Shown here: piece after piece, positions 46,500 through 55,472 of the stretch | Layout: every line of letters begins with the position of its first letter | How positions within the stretch are numbered: the first letter of the stretch is position 1 | NCBI GenBank assembly: GCA_016721735.1 | Contig: JADKHM010000015.1 | Location: 248,001 to 312,000 of the forward strand | Length of the DNA stretch: 64,000 bases | Source of the DNA: Flavobacterium sp. | GTDB lineage: Bacteria > Bacteroidota > Bacteroidia > Flavobacteriales > Flavobacteriaceae | Direction of reading: 5' to 3' | Program-made: the position numbers and the translations under genes | Notes under the pieces: generated by a model | Told to the model about the DNA's origin: nothing | The model's input: only the letters and a program-made list of their open reading frames with translations | Database searches by the model: none

Positions 46500-47480
46500 T
46501 TGATTCCAACTTCTGACATATTCTCTATTTCCAGTCGCAAGCAATTTGAGAAAATCGCCTTGAAAGTGTTTCGCTATCAATACGACAACAATGTGGTTTA
46601 TCGTGAGTTTTGTCAGCATTTAAAAGTGGAAAAGCAAGATGTAAAATCGCTTCTTCAAATTCCATTTCTTCCCATTCAGTTTTTTAAAAGCCATGAAGTT
46701 GTTTCAGGTGAAAACCCAATACAAACAATCTTCACAAGTAGCGGCACCACTGGAATGACAACCAGTAACCATTTCGTATCTGACCTTTCGTTATATGAAA
46801 ATAGCTATCGTCAAGCCTTCGCCCAGTTTTATGGTAACATCGAAGATTATGTAGTGTTGGCCTTGCTTCCATCCTATCTAGAGCGCGAAGGTTCGTCGTT
46901 GATTTATATGGTGAATGATTTAATCAAGAAATCTAATAATTCCGAAAGCGGATTTTACCTTCACAATTACGAGGAACTCGTTACTAAACTCTTTGCGCTA
47001 GATCAGTCGGGACAAAACGTGATCCTAATTGGTGTGACTTACGCTTTATTGGATTTGATTGAAATCCAAAAGTTTCAATTGCACAACACCATTGTCATGG
47101 AAACAGGTGGCATGAAAGGCAAACGAAAAGAGCTCATCCGCGAAGAATTACATGAGATTTTGTGCCGTGGTTTTGGAGTCTCACAAATTCATTCTGAATA
47201 CGGTATGACCGAACTCTTATCGCAAGCGTACTCCTTTGGCGAAGGCGTTTTTGAATGCCCACCTTGGATGCAAATCTTGATTCGAGATACCGAAGATGCG
47301 TTGCACTATATTGCTGATGGAAAAACTGGCGGACTCAATGTCATCGACCTAGCGAACGTCAATTCCTGTTCCTTTATCGCCACGCAAGATTTGGGCAAAA
47401 AAAATCCCAATGCTACTTTCGAAGTATTGGGACGTTTTGATACGAGTGATATTCGGGGTTGTAATTTGATGGTAATGTGA
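46500..47480 (+). CDS. LuxE-like acyl-protein synthetase/acyltransferase
   Basis: An adenylate-forming enzyme of the LuxE/PaaK superfamily, 326 residues from the TTG at 46500. The frame is open from 46464, but a TACTTTTG -7 box (46479-46486) overlaps the earlier part and the family starts with I-P-T-S-D-I-F-like sequence, so TTG is preferred. Motifs: TIFTSSGTTGMTTSNHF (AMP-binding loop), HSEYGMTELLSQAY and GRFDTSDIRGCN. Flavobacterial relatives are annotated as acyl transferases; the true substrate is unknown. It ends where a tandem heptanucleotide repeat begins. Confidence 0.85.
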   Translation: MIPTSDIFSISSRKQFEKIALKVFRYQYDNNVVYREFCQHLKVEKQDVKSLLQIPFLPIQFFKSHEVVSGENPIQTIFTSSGTTGMTTSNHFVSDLSLYENSYRQAFAQFYGNIEDYVVLALLPSYLEREGSSLIYMVNDLIKKSNNSESGFYLHNYEELVTKLFALDQSGQNVILIGVTYALLDLIEIQKFQLHNTIVMETGGMKGKRKELIREELHEILCRGFGVSQIHSEYGMTELLSQAYSFGEGVFECPPWMQILIRDTEDALHYIADGKTGGLNVIDLANVNSCSFIATQDLGKKNPNATFEVLGRFDTSDIRGCNLMVM

Positions 47481-47485
47481 ATCAA

Positions 47486-47527
47486 TTGATAATTGATAAT
47501 TGATAATTGATAATTGATAATTGATAA
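47486..47527. repeat. Six tandem copies of heptanucleotide TTGATAA
   Basis: Six perfect TTGATAA units fill the whole gap between the LuxE-like stop and the tyrS stop codon (47528-47530 on the other strand). Similar TTGATAATTA motifs occur around 16668 and 16813-16840. Confidence 0.95.
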
Positions 47528-48823
47528 TTAAATCATACGCATTACAAAATAATTTTTCTTGCCGCGTTGTAATAATACGAATTGATTGTTAATCAAATCC
47601 TTTGTAGTCAACACAAAATCCTCGGCAACTTTCTCTTTATTTACCGCGATCGAGTTCTCCGCCAATGCGCGTCGTGCTTCTCCATTCGACTTTAAGAATC
47701 CGGTTTTTTCATTTAGTAAGGTGACAATATCAATCCCGTTTTCTAAATCACTTGTGGAGATTTCAGCTTGCGGAACACCGTCAAAAATTTCTAAGAAAGT
47801 AGCGGAATCCAATTGTTTTAGATCATCAGCACTAGCGTTTCCGAATAAGATACTTGATGCCTGAATGGCTTTGTCTAGTTCCTCTTGGGAATGCACGAAT
47901 ACCGTAACTTCTTCGGCTAATTTGCGTTGCAATACTCTTAAATGCGGCGCTTCATGATGTGCTGCGATCAATCCGTTGATGGCTACTTCATCCAAAAAAG
48001 TAAAAATCTTAATGTATTTTTCTGCATCTACATCAGTGGTATTCAACCAAAATTGGTAGAATTTATACACCGAAGTCTTATCGGCATCCAACCAAATATT
48101 ACCGCCTTCTGATTTTCCAAATTTTGATCCATCGGCTTTAGTAATCAACGGGCAAGTCATCGCAAATGCTTTGGCGCCCTCTGGATTCATACGACGCACC
48201 AATTCCGTTCCGGTGGTAATATTTCCCCACTGATCACTACCTCCCATTTGCAATAAACAATGGTAATGTTTGTGCAAGTGATAAAAATCGTAACCTTGAA
48301 TCAACTGATATGTAAACTCTGTAAACGACATTCCTTCCCCTTCGCCAGACAATCTTTTCTTTACCGAATCCTTCGCCATCATATAATTGACGGTGATTCT
48401 TTTTCCAACTTCACGTGCAAAATCAATAAACGAATAGTTCTTCATCCAATCGTAATTGTTTACTAGGATGGCAGCGTTTTTTTCCGTCGAATTAAAATTG
48501 ATAAAACGAGATAATACCCTTTTGATTCCTTCCACATTGTGATTCAAAGTAGCTTCATCAAGCAGATTTCTTTCGTCAGATTTTCCAGACGGGTCACCAA
48601 TCATTCCTGTTGCGCCTCCAACTAAGGCGATCGGTTTGTGTCCACATTTCTCTAAGTGAACCAACAAAATAATAGGAACCAAACTCCCAATGTGAAGCGA
48701 ATCAGAGGTAGGATCAAATCCGATATAAGTCGTTGTCATTTCTTTAGACAATTGCTCTTCTGTTCCTGGCATAATATCATGAACCAATCCACGCCATTGT
48801 AATTCTGCAATAATATTCTTCAT
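47528..48823 (-). CDS. tyrS: Tyrosyl-tRNA synthetase
   Basis: A 431-residue class I aminoacyl-tRNA synthetase. The HIGH-like motif (DSLHIGSLVPI) and KMSKS-like motif (GSKFGKSEGGN) are present, as are the tyrosine-binding GGSDQWGNI and a C-terminal S4-like RNA-binding region (EARRALAENSIAVNKEKV). Length and architecture are normal. Monocistronic. Confidence 0.97.
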   Translation of the reverse strand: MKNIIAELQWRGLVHDIMPGTEEQLSKEMTTTYIGFDPTSDSLHIGSLVPIILLVHLEKCGHKPIALVGGATGMIGDPSGKSDERNLLDEATLNHNVEGIKRVLSRFINFNSTEKNAAILVNNYDWMKNYSFIDFAREVGKRITVNYMMAKDSVKKRLSGEGEGMSFTEFTYQLIQGYDFYHLHKHYHCLLQMGGSDQWGNITTGTELVRRMNPEGAKAFAMTCPLITKADGSKFGKSEGGNIWLDADKTSVYKFYQFWLNTTDVDAEKYIKIFTFLDEVAINGLIAAHHEAPHLRVLQRKLAEEVTVFVHSQEELDKAIQASSILFGNASADDLKQLDSATFLEIFDGVPQAEISTSDLENGIDIVTLLNEKTGFLKSNGEARRALAENSIAVNKEKVAEDFVLTTKDLINNQFVLLQRGKKNYFVMRMI

Positions 48824-48955
48824 TTCAAATCAATTTGCGGCAAAGATAAAATTTAATGTGGAATCACTTAATTGTTTAATCGTTTAATCGTGGATTTGTT
48901 TCGTCGTTCAATCGTTTTTGTGTTTTTTCGAATTAGCAAATCCACGATTAAACAC

Positions 48956-48963
48956 TATTTTTG
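48956..48963 (+). promoter_or_regulatory. -7 box immediately before the epimerase start
   Basis: TATTTTTG ends 4 bases before the ATG at 48968. If used, the transcript would start at or next to the start codon (leaderless). No good -33 box is evident. Confidence 0.45.
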
Positions 48964-48967
48964 CGCT

Positions 48968-49969
48968 ATGATATTAGTCACTGGAGCTACTGGATTAGTT
49001 GGGTCACATTTGATATTGGCCTTGTTGGAAAACAATGCACCAGTTCGCGCTATTTACCGATGTGAAGCCGCAATACTAAAAACACGCGCCCTATTTCAGT
49101 TGTATGAAAAGGAGGCTGCATTCGACAACATCCAATGGATTCAAGCTGACATCACTGACGTAACGACTTTAGATGCTGCATTTGAAAACATCAAACAAGT
49201 CTATCATTGCGCCGCACTGATTTCTTTTGACCCAAATGACGAAGAACTACTCAGAAAAATAAATATTGAAGGAACTGCCAATGTCGTCAATTTTTGTATT
49301 GCACATCATATAAAGAAACTGTGTTATGTGAGTTCTATTGCCGCTTTGGGTGACTTGAAAGAACACGAAACAGTCATTGACGAAGAAACCGAATGGAATC
49401 CGGAGCTACCTCATAGCGACTATGCCATCTCAAAATATGGTGCCGAGATGGAAGTCTGGCGCGGCAAACAAGAAGGCTTAGAAGTGGTTATTGTTAATCC
49501 TGGAGTTATTATTGGACCTGGTTTTTGGAGTGCTGGAAGTGGCGAATTATTTTCTAGAATTCACAGCGGCATGTTGTTTTACACAAGTGGTATCACTGGC
49601 TTTGTTTGCGTTCACGATGTCGTGGCGTGCATGATCGATCTCATGCGAAGTACAACTACCGAAGATCGTTTTTGTCTTGTAGGTGATCACCTCTCTTTTG
49701 AAGTAGTGTTAAAAAAAACGGCTAGTGCTATGGGCGCAAGGCAGCCCTTTTTACTTGCGACGCCATTAATCACCGCTATGGCTTGGCGAATCGATTGGAT
49801 GTTTTCAGTCTTTTTTGGAAAGAAAAGAACTTTGAGCAAATTAATGGCACAATCCTTACATCAAAAACAATATTATTCTACCGAGAAGTTAAGACTAATT
49901 TACCCTGCGCCGTTTAGGAATATCGAAGCCTGTATTTCCAATACGGCAAAGTTCTTTCCGAAAAGATAA
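48968..49969 (+). CDS. NAD-dependent epimerase/dehydratase family protein
   Basis: A 333-residue extended short-chain dehydrogenase. The NAD(P)-binding motif MILVTGATGLVGSHL starts at the ATG at 48968, which is why this start is chosen over 48872. The catalytic YxxxK is DYAISKYGAE, and VSSIAALG is the strand-4/5 motif. It may act on a nucleotide sugar, a flavonoid-like substrate or a steroid-like compound; the substrate is not evident. Confidence 0.9.
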   Translation: MILVTGATGLVGSHLILALLENNAPVRAIYRCEAAILKTRALFQLYEKEAAFDNIQWIQADITDVTTLDAAFENIKQVYHCAALISFDPNDEELLRKINIEGTANVVNFCIAHHIKKLCYVSSIAALGDLKEHETVIDEETEWNPELPHSDYAISKYGAEMEVWRGKQEGLEVVIVNPGVIIGPGFWSAGSGELFSRIHSGMLFYTSGITGFVCVHDVVACMIDLMRSTTTEDRFCLVGDHLSFEVVLKKTASAMGARQPFLLATPLITAMAWRIDWMFSVFFGKKRTLSKLMAQSLHQKQYYSTEKLRLIYPAPFRNIEACISNTAKFFPKR

Positions 49970-50043
49970 ATCATCTTTGCAGACAACTAAGCAGTATTGC
50001 ACGCACTAGACTGATTAATGCTTCTTCTTGAATCTATCATTAA

Positions 50044-50373
50044 TTACTTGGCTGCTTTTTCATTTTCTATTCGAGCGGCAACGTCATCATACATTTTTTT
50101 GTAAATGTCTATTTGTGATACATAATATTGATTGCTTTGGGCAAATTGTGTGCTGTCAATATCATATTTTTTAAATATTAATTCCTTTGGACCAATCCAA
50201 TCCAACACAGAATCATACCTACGCTGTGCCTTTATGACTTCAAACAAAGTGAGATCATAGAGTATATTCGTCATTTTTTCTTGATTGATGAGATGATCAG
50301 GTTTTTTTACCGGCGCATTATTGCAGCCCGCCAACATTAATGAAATCACTAAGAACCAAACTATTTTTTTCAT
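50044..50373 (-). CDS. DUF4296 lipoprotein
   Basis: A 109-residue lipoprotein (VISLMLAGCNNAP) with a helical body (KMTNILYDLTLFEVIKAQRRYDS, KKYDIDSTQFAQSNQYYVSQ) that matches the DUF4296 family of Bacteroidota. It lies 9 bases after pyrC in the same operon. Function unknown. Confidence 0.9.
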   Translation of the reverse strand: MKKIVWFLVISLMLAGCNNAPVKKPDHLINQEKMTNILYDLTLFEVIKAQRRYDSVLDWIGPKELIFKKYDIDSTQFAQSNQYYVSQIDIYKKMYDDVAARIENEKAAK

Positions 50374-50382
50374 ATTTTCTAT

Positions 50383-51723
50383 TTATCGATCAAATTCTAA
50401 TCGCTTTCCTACTTGGATATCTTTTACCTTAAAGTTAGCATACACCAACTGCCCGTTTATCAAAGTATGTGTTATTCTTGATTTAAAAGTAAACCCTTCA
50501 AACGGCGACCATCCACATTTATACAAAATATTTTCTTTTTTTACGCTCCAAGGCAAGCCGGTGTTGACAATCACTAGATCCGCATAATACCCGACTTTAA
50601 TAAATCCTCGTTTTTCAATTCTGAAAATTATCGCCGGATTGTGCGCCGTTTTTTCAACAATTTTCTCAATGGATATCTTTCCTTGATGATATGCTTCAAA
50701 AAGTGCAACCAGCGCATGTTGTACTAAAGGTCCACCAGACGGTGCTTTTACATACGATTGCTTTTTCTCATCAAGTGTATGAGGTGCGTGATCAGTTGCA
50801 ATTACGTCGATTCGATCGTCAAGCAAAGCTTCCCACAGCGCATCTCTGTCGGAACTAGACTTTACTGCCGGATTCCATTTTATCAAGTTGCCTTTTGTTT
50901 CATAGTCGGCATCGGAAAACCACAGATGATGAATACAAACTTCCGCGGTAATTTTCTTTTCTTCTAAAGGTACTTTATTGCTAAAAAACTCCAATTCCTT
51001 GGCTGTCGAGATATGAAAAACATGCAGTCGAGCTCCAGTGCGCTTTGCCAAATCAACAATCTTAGCCGTCGATTTATAACAAGCTTCTACACTTCTTATT
51101 TCTGGGTGAAATTTTACCGGAATTTCATCACCATAGATTGCTTTAAATTTTTCGAAATTTTCCTTGACCGTAGTTTCATCTTCGCTATGCACTGCAATCA
51201 GTAATTTGGTATTGGAAAATATTTGCTCTAATGCAGCCGAACTATCTACAAGCATATTTCCGGTAGACGAACCCAAAAACAACTTTAAGCCTGCCACATT
51301 TTTTGGATTTGTTTTTAGAATTTCTTCTAAATTATCATTGGTTCCGCCCAACATAAAAGAATAATTCGCATAGGAAGTTTTAGCAGCAATTTGGTACTTT
51401 TCTTCTAATATCTCTTGCGTAACAGCATTTGGAATGGTATTCGGTTGCTCGATAAAAGAGGTAATTCCTCCCGCGACTGCTGCTCTCGATTCGGAAGCAA
51501 TGTCGCCTTTATGCGTGAGTCCTGGCTCTCTAAAATGAACTTGATCATCGATCATACCAGGAATTAAGTAATTTCCTTCTGCATCAATTATTTTCGTTGA
51601 AGGTGACTTAGCGCTGATACTTTCTGCAATTTCTACAATGAATTCATCTTCAATGAGAACGTCTCCTTCGAAGACATTTCCTTCATTGACTATTTTAGCG
51701 TTCTTTATTAAAATTCTATTCAT
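50383..51723 (-). CDS. pyrC: Dihydroorotase
   Basis: A 446-residue amidohydrolase that closes carbamoyl aspartate to dihydroorotate in pyrimidine synthesis. The metal-binding HFREPG (D-D-Q-V-H-F-R), the Gly-rich AGGITSFIEQPNT, HISTAKELEFF and the C-terminal ATDHAPHTLDEK with the metal-ligand Asp/His are present. Its start overlaps the stop of the upstream glycosyltransferase by one base (TAATG), so the two are coupled. Confidence 0.94.
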   Translation of the reverse strand: MNRILIKNAKIVNEGNVFEGDVLIEDEFIVEIAESISAKSPSTKIIDAEGNYLIPGMIDDQVHFREPGLTHKGDIASESRAAVAGGITSFIEQPNTIPNAVTQEILEEKYQIAAKTSYANYSFMLGGTNDNLEEILKTNPKNVAGLKLFLGSSTGNMLVDSSAALEQIFSNTKLLIAVHSEDETTVKENFEKFKAIYGDEIPVKFHPEIRSVEACYKSTAKIVDLAKRTGARLHVFHISTAKELEFFSNKVPLEEKKITAEVCIHHLWFSDADYETKGNLIKWNPAVKSSSDRDALWEALLDDRIDVIATDHAPHTLDEKKQSYVKAPSGGPLVQHALVALFEAYHQGKISIEKIVEKTAHNPAIIFRIEKRGFIKVGYYADLVIVNTGLPWSVKKENILYKCGWSPFEGFTFKSRITHTLINGQLVYANFKVKDIQVGKRLEFDR

Positions 51724-52448
51724 TACAACCGATTAAATAAATTTCTAATTCGCAATGAAATCACTCCAAAAACCGCCTCAGTGATAATAGCATTACTCAT
51801 TTTCGATTCGCCTTTGGTTCGATCTGTAAAAATAATTGGAACTTCGACGATTCGGAACTTTTTAGCAAAGGCTCGATACTTCATTTCTATTTGAAAAGCA
51901 TATCCAATAAAGTGAATCTTGTCGATATTAATCTTCTCTAAGACTTCTCTCTTGTAACAAATAAATCCCGCGGTGGCATCATGAATTTTCATCCCAGTAA
52001 TAATCTTTACATAGACAGAGGCGAAATAGGACATCAGCACACGACTCAACGGCCAATTGACCACATTTACACCGGTAACATAGCGCGATCCTATGGCAAC
52101 ATCAGCCTCGCCAAAGTGACAAGCTTGATACAATTTTTCTAAATCAGCTGGATTATGCGAAAAATCAGCATCCATTTCGAAAAAAAACTGATAATGCCGC
52201 GACAAACCCCAACGAAATCCATGAACGTATGCTGTTCCTAAGCCCGATTTCTTTTCTCGCTTTTCAAGAAACAATCGATCTTTGAATTCATTTCTTAATT
52301 CCTCTACTTTATCTGCGGTCCGATCGGGTGAATTATCATCAACAATCAAAATATCGAAAGACTTATGTAAAGAAAAAACAGCTCTTACTATCGTCTCAAT
52401 ATTTTCAATCTCGTTATAGGTTGGGATAATTACAATTCCGTCATTCAT
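51723..52448 (-). CDS. Polyprenol-phosphate mannosyltransferase-like GT2 enzyme
   Basis: A 241-residue GT-A glycosyltransferase resembling dolichyl-phosphate mannose synthase (DPM1): VIIPTYNEIENIETIV, DILIVDDNSPDRTADKV, FFEMDADFSHNP (metal-binding DxD), DATAGFICYKREVL and FTDRTKGESKMS. It lacks the C-terminal membrane helices of some relatives. It would transfer a sugar to polyprenyl phosphate at the inner membrane face. First gene of an operon with pyrC and the DUF4296 lipoprotein. Confidence 0.92.
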   Translation of the reverse strand: MNDGIVIIPTYNEIENIETIVRAVFSLHKSFDILIVDDNSPDRTADKVEELRNEFKDRLFLEKREKKSGLGTAYVHGFRWGLSRHYQFFFEMDADFSHNPADLEKLYQACHFGEADVAIGSRYVTGVNVVNWPLSRVLMSYFASVYVKIITGMKIHDATAGFICYKREVLEKINIDKIHFIGYAFQIEMKYRAFAKKFRIVEVPIIFTDRTKGESKMSNAIITEAVFGVISLRIRNLFNRL

Positions 52449-52611
52449 TGCATTGGCTTAATAAGTCACAAAAATAAACTTTTTATGGGAGTTGCTCCTT
52501 AAGAAAATGATAATTAAAAGCGTAAGAGCTAAGAATTGCTTTTTGCCTCAAATAATATATTTGAATTTAGGTAAAAAGTAAAAACGAGCCCAATTATGAA
52601 GGTATTTTTAG

Positions 52612-52619
52612 TATTTTTG
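52612..52619 (+). promoter_or_regulatory. -7 box of DUF4271 gene
   Basis: TATTTTTG lies 7 bases before the ATG at 52627, implying a very short or absent leader. Confidence 0.5.
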
Positions 52620-52626
52620 CAACGAT

Positions 52627-53292
52627 ATGATAGAAACCGTTTTACAGCCAAGAATCATAGGAATCCAAGACTGGGCGACGATAGTTTTTGTAGCCTTATT
52701 TACAATTGTTGCGGTAGTAAAATCTGTTTTTGAAACCCGATTTCAAGATTTTATGAAACTAATTGTTTCAGACAAGTACACCAAAATCTATCGCGACGCT
52801 TCTTACTTGATGAGCGGTTTTACCATTTTTCTTTTCGTAGTGCAATTGATTTCAATCTCGCTTTTTATTCAACTGGCACTGCATCATTTTTATCATTTTT
52901 CAAAAACTAATTGGATTTTGTTTATTCAAATCTGTACTTTTTTGAGTGTGTTCGTGCTTTCAAAATTCCTGATTGAAAAAATAATTGCCACTTCTTTTGC
53001 GATCGAAGAATTTGCCGATCAATTTAATTTACAAAAAGTTACCTACAGAACTTATGTTGGTGTTTTGCTTCTTCCTATCAATGCCATATTATTTTATAAC
53101 TCGAACACGTCAGATTTGCTGTTTTATATGATTATCACTGCAATTGTGGCAACAAATCTGTTAACTTACATTGTTTCTTTAAAGAATTATCAAAATTTAT
53201 TATTCGGCAAGTTGTTTTATTTTATTTTATATCTTTGCGCACTCGAAATAGCACCGTACTATTTTATCTATTATTGGTTTACAAAAAGTTAG
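52627..53292 (+). CDS. DUF4271 membrane protein
   Basis: A 221-residue inner-membrane protein with five to six hydrophobic helices (WATIVFVALFTIVAVVKSVF, MSGFTIFLFVVQLISISLF, FLSVFVLSKFLIEKI, and others) that matches DUF4271, a Bacteroidota-specific family usually located just before hemD. Function unknown; genomic coupling hints at a link to haem synthesis. A TATCTTTG box for hemD lies inside its 3' end. Confidence 0.88.
   Translation: MIETVLQPRIIGIQDWATIVFVALFTIVAVVKSVFETRFQDFMKLIVSDKYTKIYRDASYLMSGFTIFLFVVQLISISLFIQLALHHFYHFSKTNWILFIQICTFLSVFVLSKFLIEKIIATSFAIEEFADQFNLQKVTYRTYVGVLLLPINAILFYNSNTSDLLFYMIITAIVATNLLTYIVSLKNYQNLLFGKLFYFILYLCALEIAPYYFIYYWFTKS
53230..53237 (+). promoter_or_regulatory. 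-7 box of hemD within DUF4271
   Basis: TATCTTTG, with TTG at 53212-53214 (15-base gap), about 75 bases before the hemD start. Confidence 0.5.
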
Positions 53293-53312
53293 CATATTTA
53301 GAAATTGTCAAT

Positions 53313-54062
53313 ATGAAAGTGAAAACAATTTTGGTGTCACAGCCGGAACCTAAAGTAGAAAACTCTCCGTACTTTGACTTGCAACAGAAGCATAAAGTAA
53401 AAGTTGATTTCAGACCTTTTATTCACGTTGAAGGCGTAAACGCTAAAGACGTGCGATTACAAAAAATAGACCTCAATCATTACTCCGCTATCATTTTGAC
53501 GAGTAAAAACTCTGTAGATCATTTTTTCAGAGTAGCAGAAGAGATGCGCTATAAAGTTCCTGAAGGCTTGAAATATTTTTGTCAGTCAGAAGCCATTGCC
53601 TTCTATTTGCAGAAATACGTTGTCTATAGAAAACGTAAAATTTATGTCGGTCAGAAAGATTTCGCAGACTTATCTCCTCTGATCAAAAAATACAAAGACG
53701 AAAAGTTCTTGTTGCCCGCTTCTGATCAATTGAATGCGGATGCGCCACAAACGCTTAACAATCTCAAAGTCGATTGGACGCAAGCTACATTTTACAAAAC
53801 AGTAATGAGCGACTTGTCTGATTTGGCTGATGTTTACTACGATATACTCGCATTCTTTAGTCCAACTGGGATAAAATCATTATTCATGAATTTCCCCGAC
53901 TTTAAGCAAAACGATACGCGAATTGCTGTTTTTGGAAGCACTACTCAAAAAGAAGCGCTTGAGCATGGTTTGCGAATTGATATACTTGCTCCAACTCCTG
54001 AAACACCTTCGATGACTATGGCTTTGGAAAAGTATATTGCTGAGGCGAATAAAGGAAAGTAA
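53313..54062 (+). CDS. hemD: Uroporphyrinogen-III synthase
   Basis: A 249-residue protein. The ATG at 53313 (MKVKTILVSQPEPKVENSPY) gives the family start; the open frame reaches 53235, inside DUF4271. HemD cyclises hydroxymethylbilane to uroporphyrinogen III. The two-lobed pattern is visible (AIILTSKNSVDHFF, FLLPASDQ, YDILAFFSPTGIKSLF, RIAVFGSTTQKEALEHG, APTPETPSMTMALEKYI). The family is poorly conserved but the spaced S/T and final PTP motif fit well. Confidence 0.92.
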   Translation: MKVKTILVSQPEPKVENSPYFDLQQKHKVKVDFRPFIHVEGVNAKDVRLQKIDLNHYSAIILTSKNSVDHFFRVAEEMRYKVPEGLKYFCQSEAIAFYLQKYVVYRKRKIYVGQKDFADLSPLIKKYKDEKFLLPASDQLNADAPQTLNNLKVDWTQATFYKTVMSDLSDLADVYYDILAFFSPTGIKSLFMNFPDFKQNDTRIAVFGSTTQKEALEHGLRIDILAPTPETPSMTMALEKYIAEANKGK

Positions 54063-54079
54063 AATTTAATTAATATAAA

Positions 54080-54112
54080 AAAAGAGTCTCCAATGAAGAC
54101 TCTTTTTTTTTA
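54080..54112 (+). terminator. Terminator after hemD
   Basis: A perfect stem AAAAAGAGTCT / AGACTCTTTTT with a 7-base loop and an 8-base T run, 17 bases after the stop. Confidence 0.92.
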
Positions 54113-54210
54113 ACTACATTCGAAATTTAGCTTATTACTGTTGAGATTACCTCCGGTGATCCCAAATAGGGTGAACTGTCAATAAAACCTAGCCTTTTAC
54201 AAAGGCTGAT

Positions 54211-54271
54211 TTTTATTTTGTATCAATTGCTTTTGAAAGTGAACTTTCAACGCAATTGATGCAAAATAAAA
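54211..54271. other. Long near-perfect hairpin between hemD and tRNA-Ser
   Basis: The arms TTTTATTTTGTATCAATTGC (54211-54230) and GCAATTGATGCAAAATAAAA (54252-54271) differ at one position, and the centre folds again (TTGAAAG-TGAA-CTTTCAA). The 61-base element is too long for an ordinary terminator and has no open frame. A smaller hairpin AGCCTTTTACAAAGGCT lies just before it (54191-54207). Confidence 0.8.
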
Positions 54272-54297
54272 ACCGAAGCTTTCACTTCGGTTTTTTT
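54271..54297. terminator. Terminator next to tRNA-Ser
   Basis: Stem AACCGAAG / CTTCGGTT with a 6-base loop and seven Ts on the plus strand; adjacent to the 3' end of the minus-strand tRNA, so it could serve that gene too because A residues precede it on the other side. Confidence 0.75.
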
Positions 54298-54298
54298 G

Positions 54299-54383
54299 CA
54301 GAGAGGAAGGGATTCGAACCCTCGATATGTTGCCATATACACGCTTTCCAAGCGTGCGCCTTCAGCCACTCGGCCACCTCTCT
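54299..54383 (-). tRNA. tRNA-Ser (anticodon GGA)
   Basis: On the minus strand an 85-base tRNA: acceptor AGAGAGG/CCTCTCT, D arm GCC-GAGTGGCTGAA-GGC, anticodon stem CACGC/GCGTG with loop TTGGAAA (anticodon GGA, reading UCC/UCU), a long serine-type variable arm (TATATGGCAACATA) and T arm GAGGG-TTCGAAT-CCCTT. The long variable arm confirms a class II tRNA. Discriminator G. Confidence 0.95.
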
Positions 54384-54446
54384 ATTTTATTTTAAGGCTG
54401 CAAAGAACCACAAAAAAAATCGTTTTAGAAAATTAAATTCTAAATT

Positions 54447-55472
54447 TTACGATAATTCCCCGCGAATAGAAGTTTCAAATATTGTTTTGAAAACATTGGG
54501 CGCTACTTTTTGACCCAAAAGATACATTAGTTTGGTTACTGCGGCCTCTGTGGTGCAATCCTTTCCAGAAATCACACCGATTTTTTTTAATGTTGAACTG
54601 GTTTCATATTGTCCCATATTGACACTTCCGCCCGAACATTGGGTGACATTTACAATCGGCAACCCTTTTTTGATGGCCTTTTTTAAAGTGGAAATTAACC
54701 AATCATCCGTTGGCGCATTTCCCGACCCATATGTTTCTAAAATAACGCCCTTTAGATTGTCAATGTTAAGAATTGACGATAGGATTGTTTCATTGATTCC
54801 AGGAAACATTTTTATAATAACAACCTGGTCTTCTAGTTCTTTGTGAACAATCAATTTTTTGCTTGTTTTCGGAGATGCGTTTTCTTGCATCACTCGTAAA
54901 TGCACTCCTGACTCTGCAATAGCTGGAAAATTGGGCGATGAAAAAGCATTGAAATGTTCCGCGTTAATTTTGGTCGTGCGGTTACCTCGATACAGTTTAT
55001 ATTCAAAATAAAGACAAACTTCTTGAATAACTGGTTTATGCTTATGTTGCAAAGAGGCTATTTGAATTGCTGTAATCAAATTTTCTTTCGCGTCCGTTCT
55101 CAAATCACCGATAGGCAATTGCGATCCCGTAAACACCACTGGTTTCGATAAATTTTCAAGCAGAAAACTCAACGCTGAAGCAGAATACGACATGGTGTCT
55201 GAACCATGAAGCACGACAAATCCGTCGAATTTGTTATAGTTGTCTTCAATGATTGTTGCAATCTTAATCCACTTTGAGGGATTCATATTTGAAGAATCAA
55301 TTGGAATTTCAAACGAAATCGTCTCAATATGACAATCCAATTGTTTGAGTTCAGGGATATTTTGAAGTAGCTCGGAAAAGTTGAATGCCTTTAATGCCCC
55401 GGAATCAAAATCTTTGACCATTCCGATTGTTCCTCCGGTATAAATCAAAAGAATATTAGGCTTAGTGAGCAT
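54447..55472 (-). CDS. ansA: Type I L-asparaginase
   Basis: A 341-residue enzyme that hydrolyses asparagine to aspartate. The two catalytic motifs are clear: LLIYTGGTIGMV with the N-terminal Thr, and VVLHGSDTMSYSASAL with Thr-Asp. No signal peptide, so it is the cytoplasmic type. Its start overlaps the end of the upstream acyltransferase by 11 bases. Confidence 0.95.
   Translation of the reverse strand: MLTKPNILLIYTGGTIGMVKDFDSGALKAFNFSELLQNIPELKQLDCHIETISFEIPIDSSNMNPSKWIKIATIIEDNYNKFDGFVVLHGSDTMSYSASALSFLLENLSKPVVFTGSQLPIGDLRTDAKENLITAIQIASLQHKHKPVIQEVCLYFEYKLYRGNRTTKINAEHFNAFSSPNFPAIAESGVHLRVMQENASPKTSKKLIVHKELEDQVVIIKMFPGINETILSSILNIDNLKGVILETYGSGNAPTDDWLISTLKKAIKKGLPIVNVTQCSGGSVNMGQYETSSTLKKIGVISGKDCTTEAAVTKLMYLLGQKVAPNVFKTIFETSIRGELS

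Noticed and set aside
47486..47527. CRISPR array
   Set aside because: The units are 7 bases without spacers and there are no cas genes in the window.
48872..48967. N-terminal extension of the epimerase
   Set aside because: The Rossmann motif begins directly at the ATG at 48968 and a -7 box lies inside the extension.
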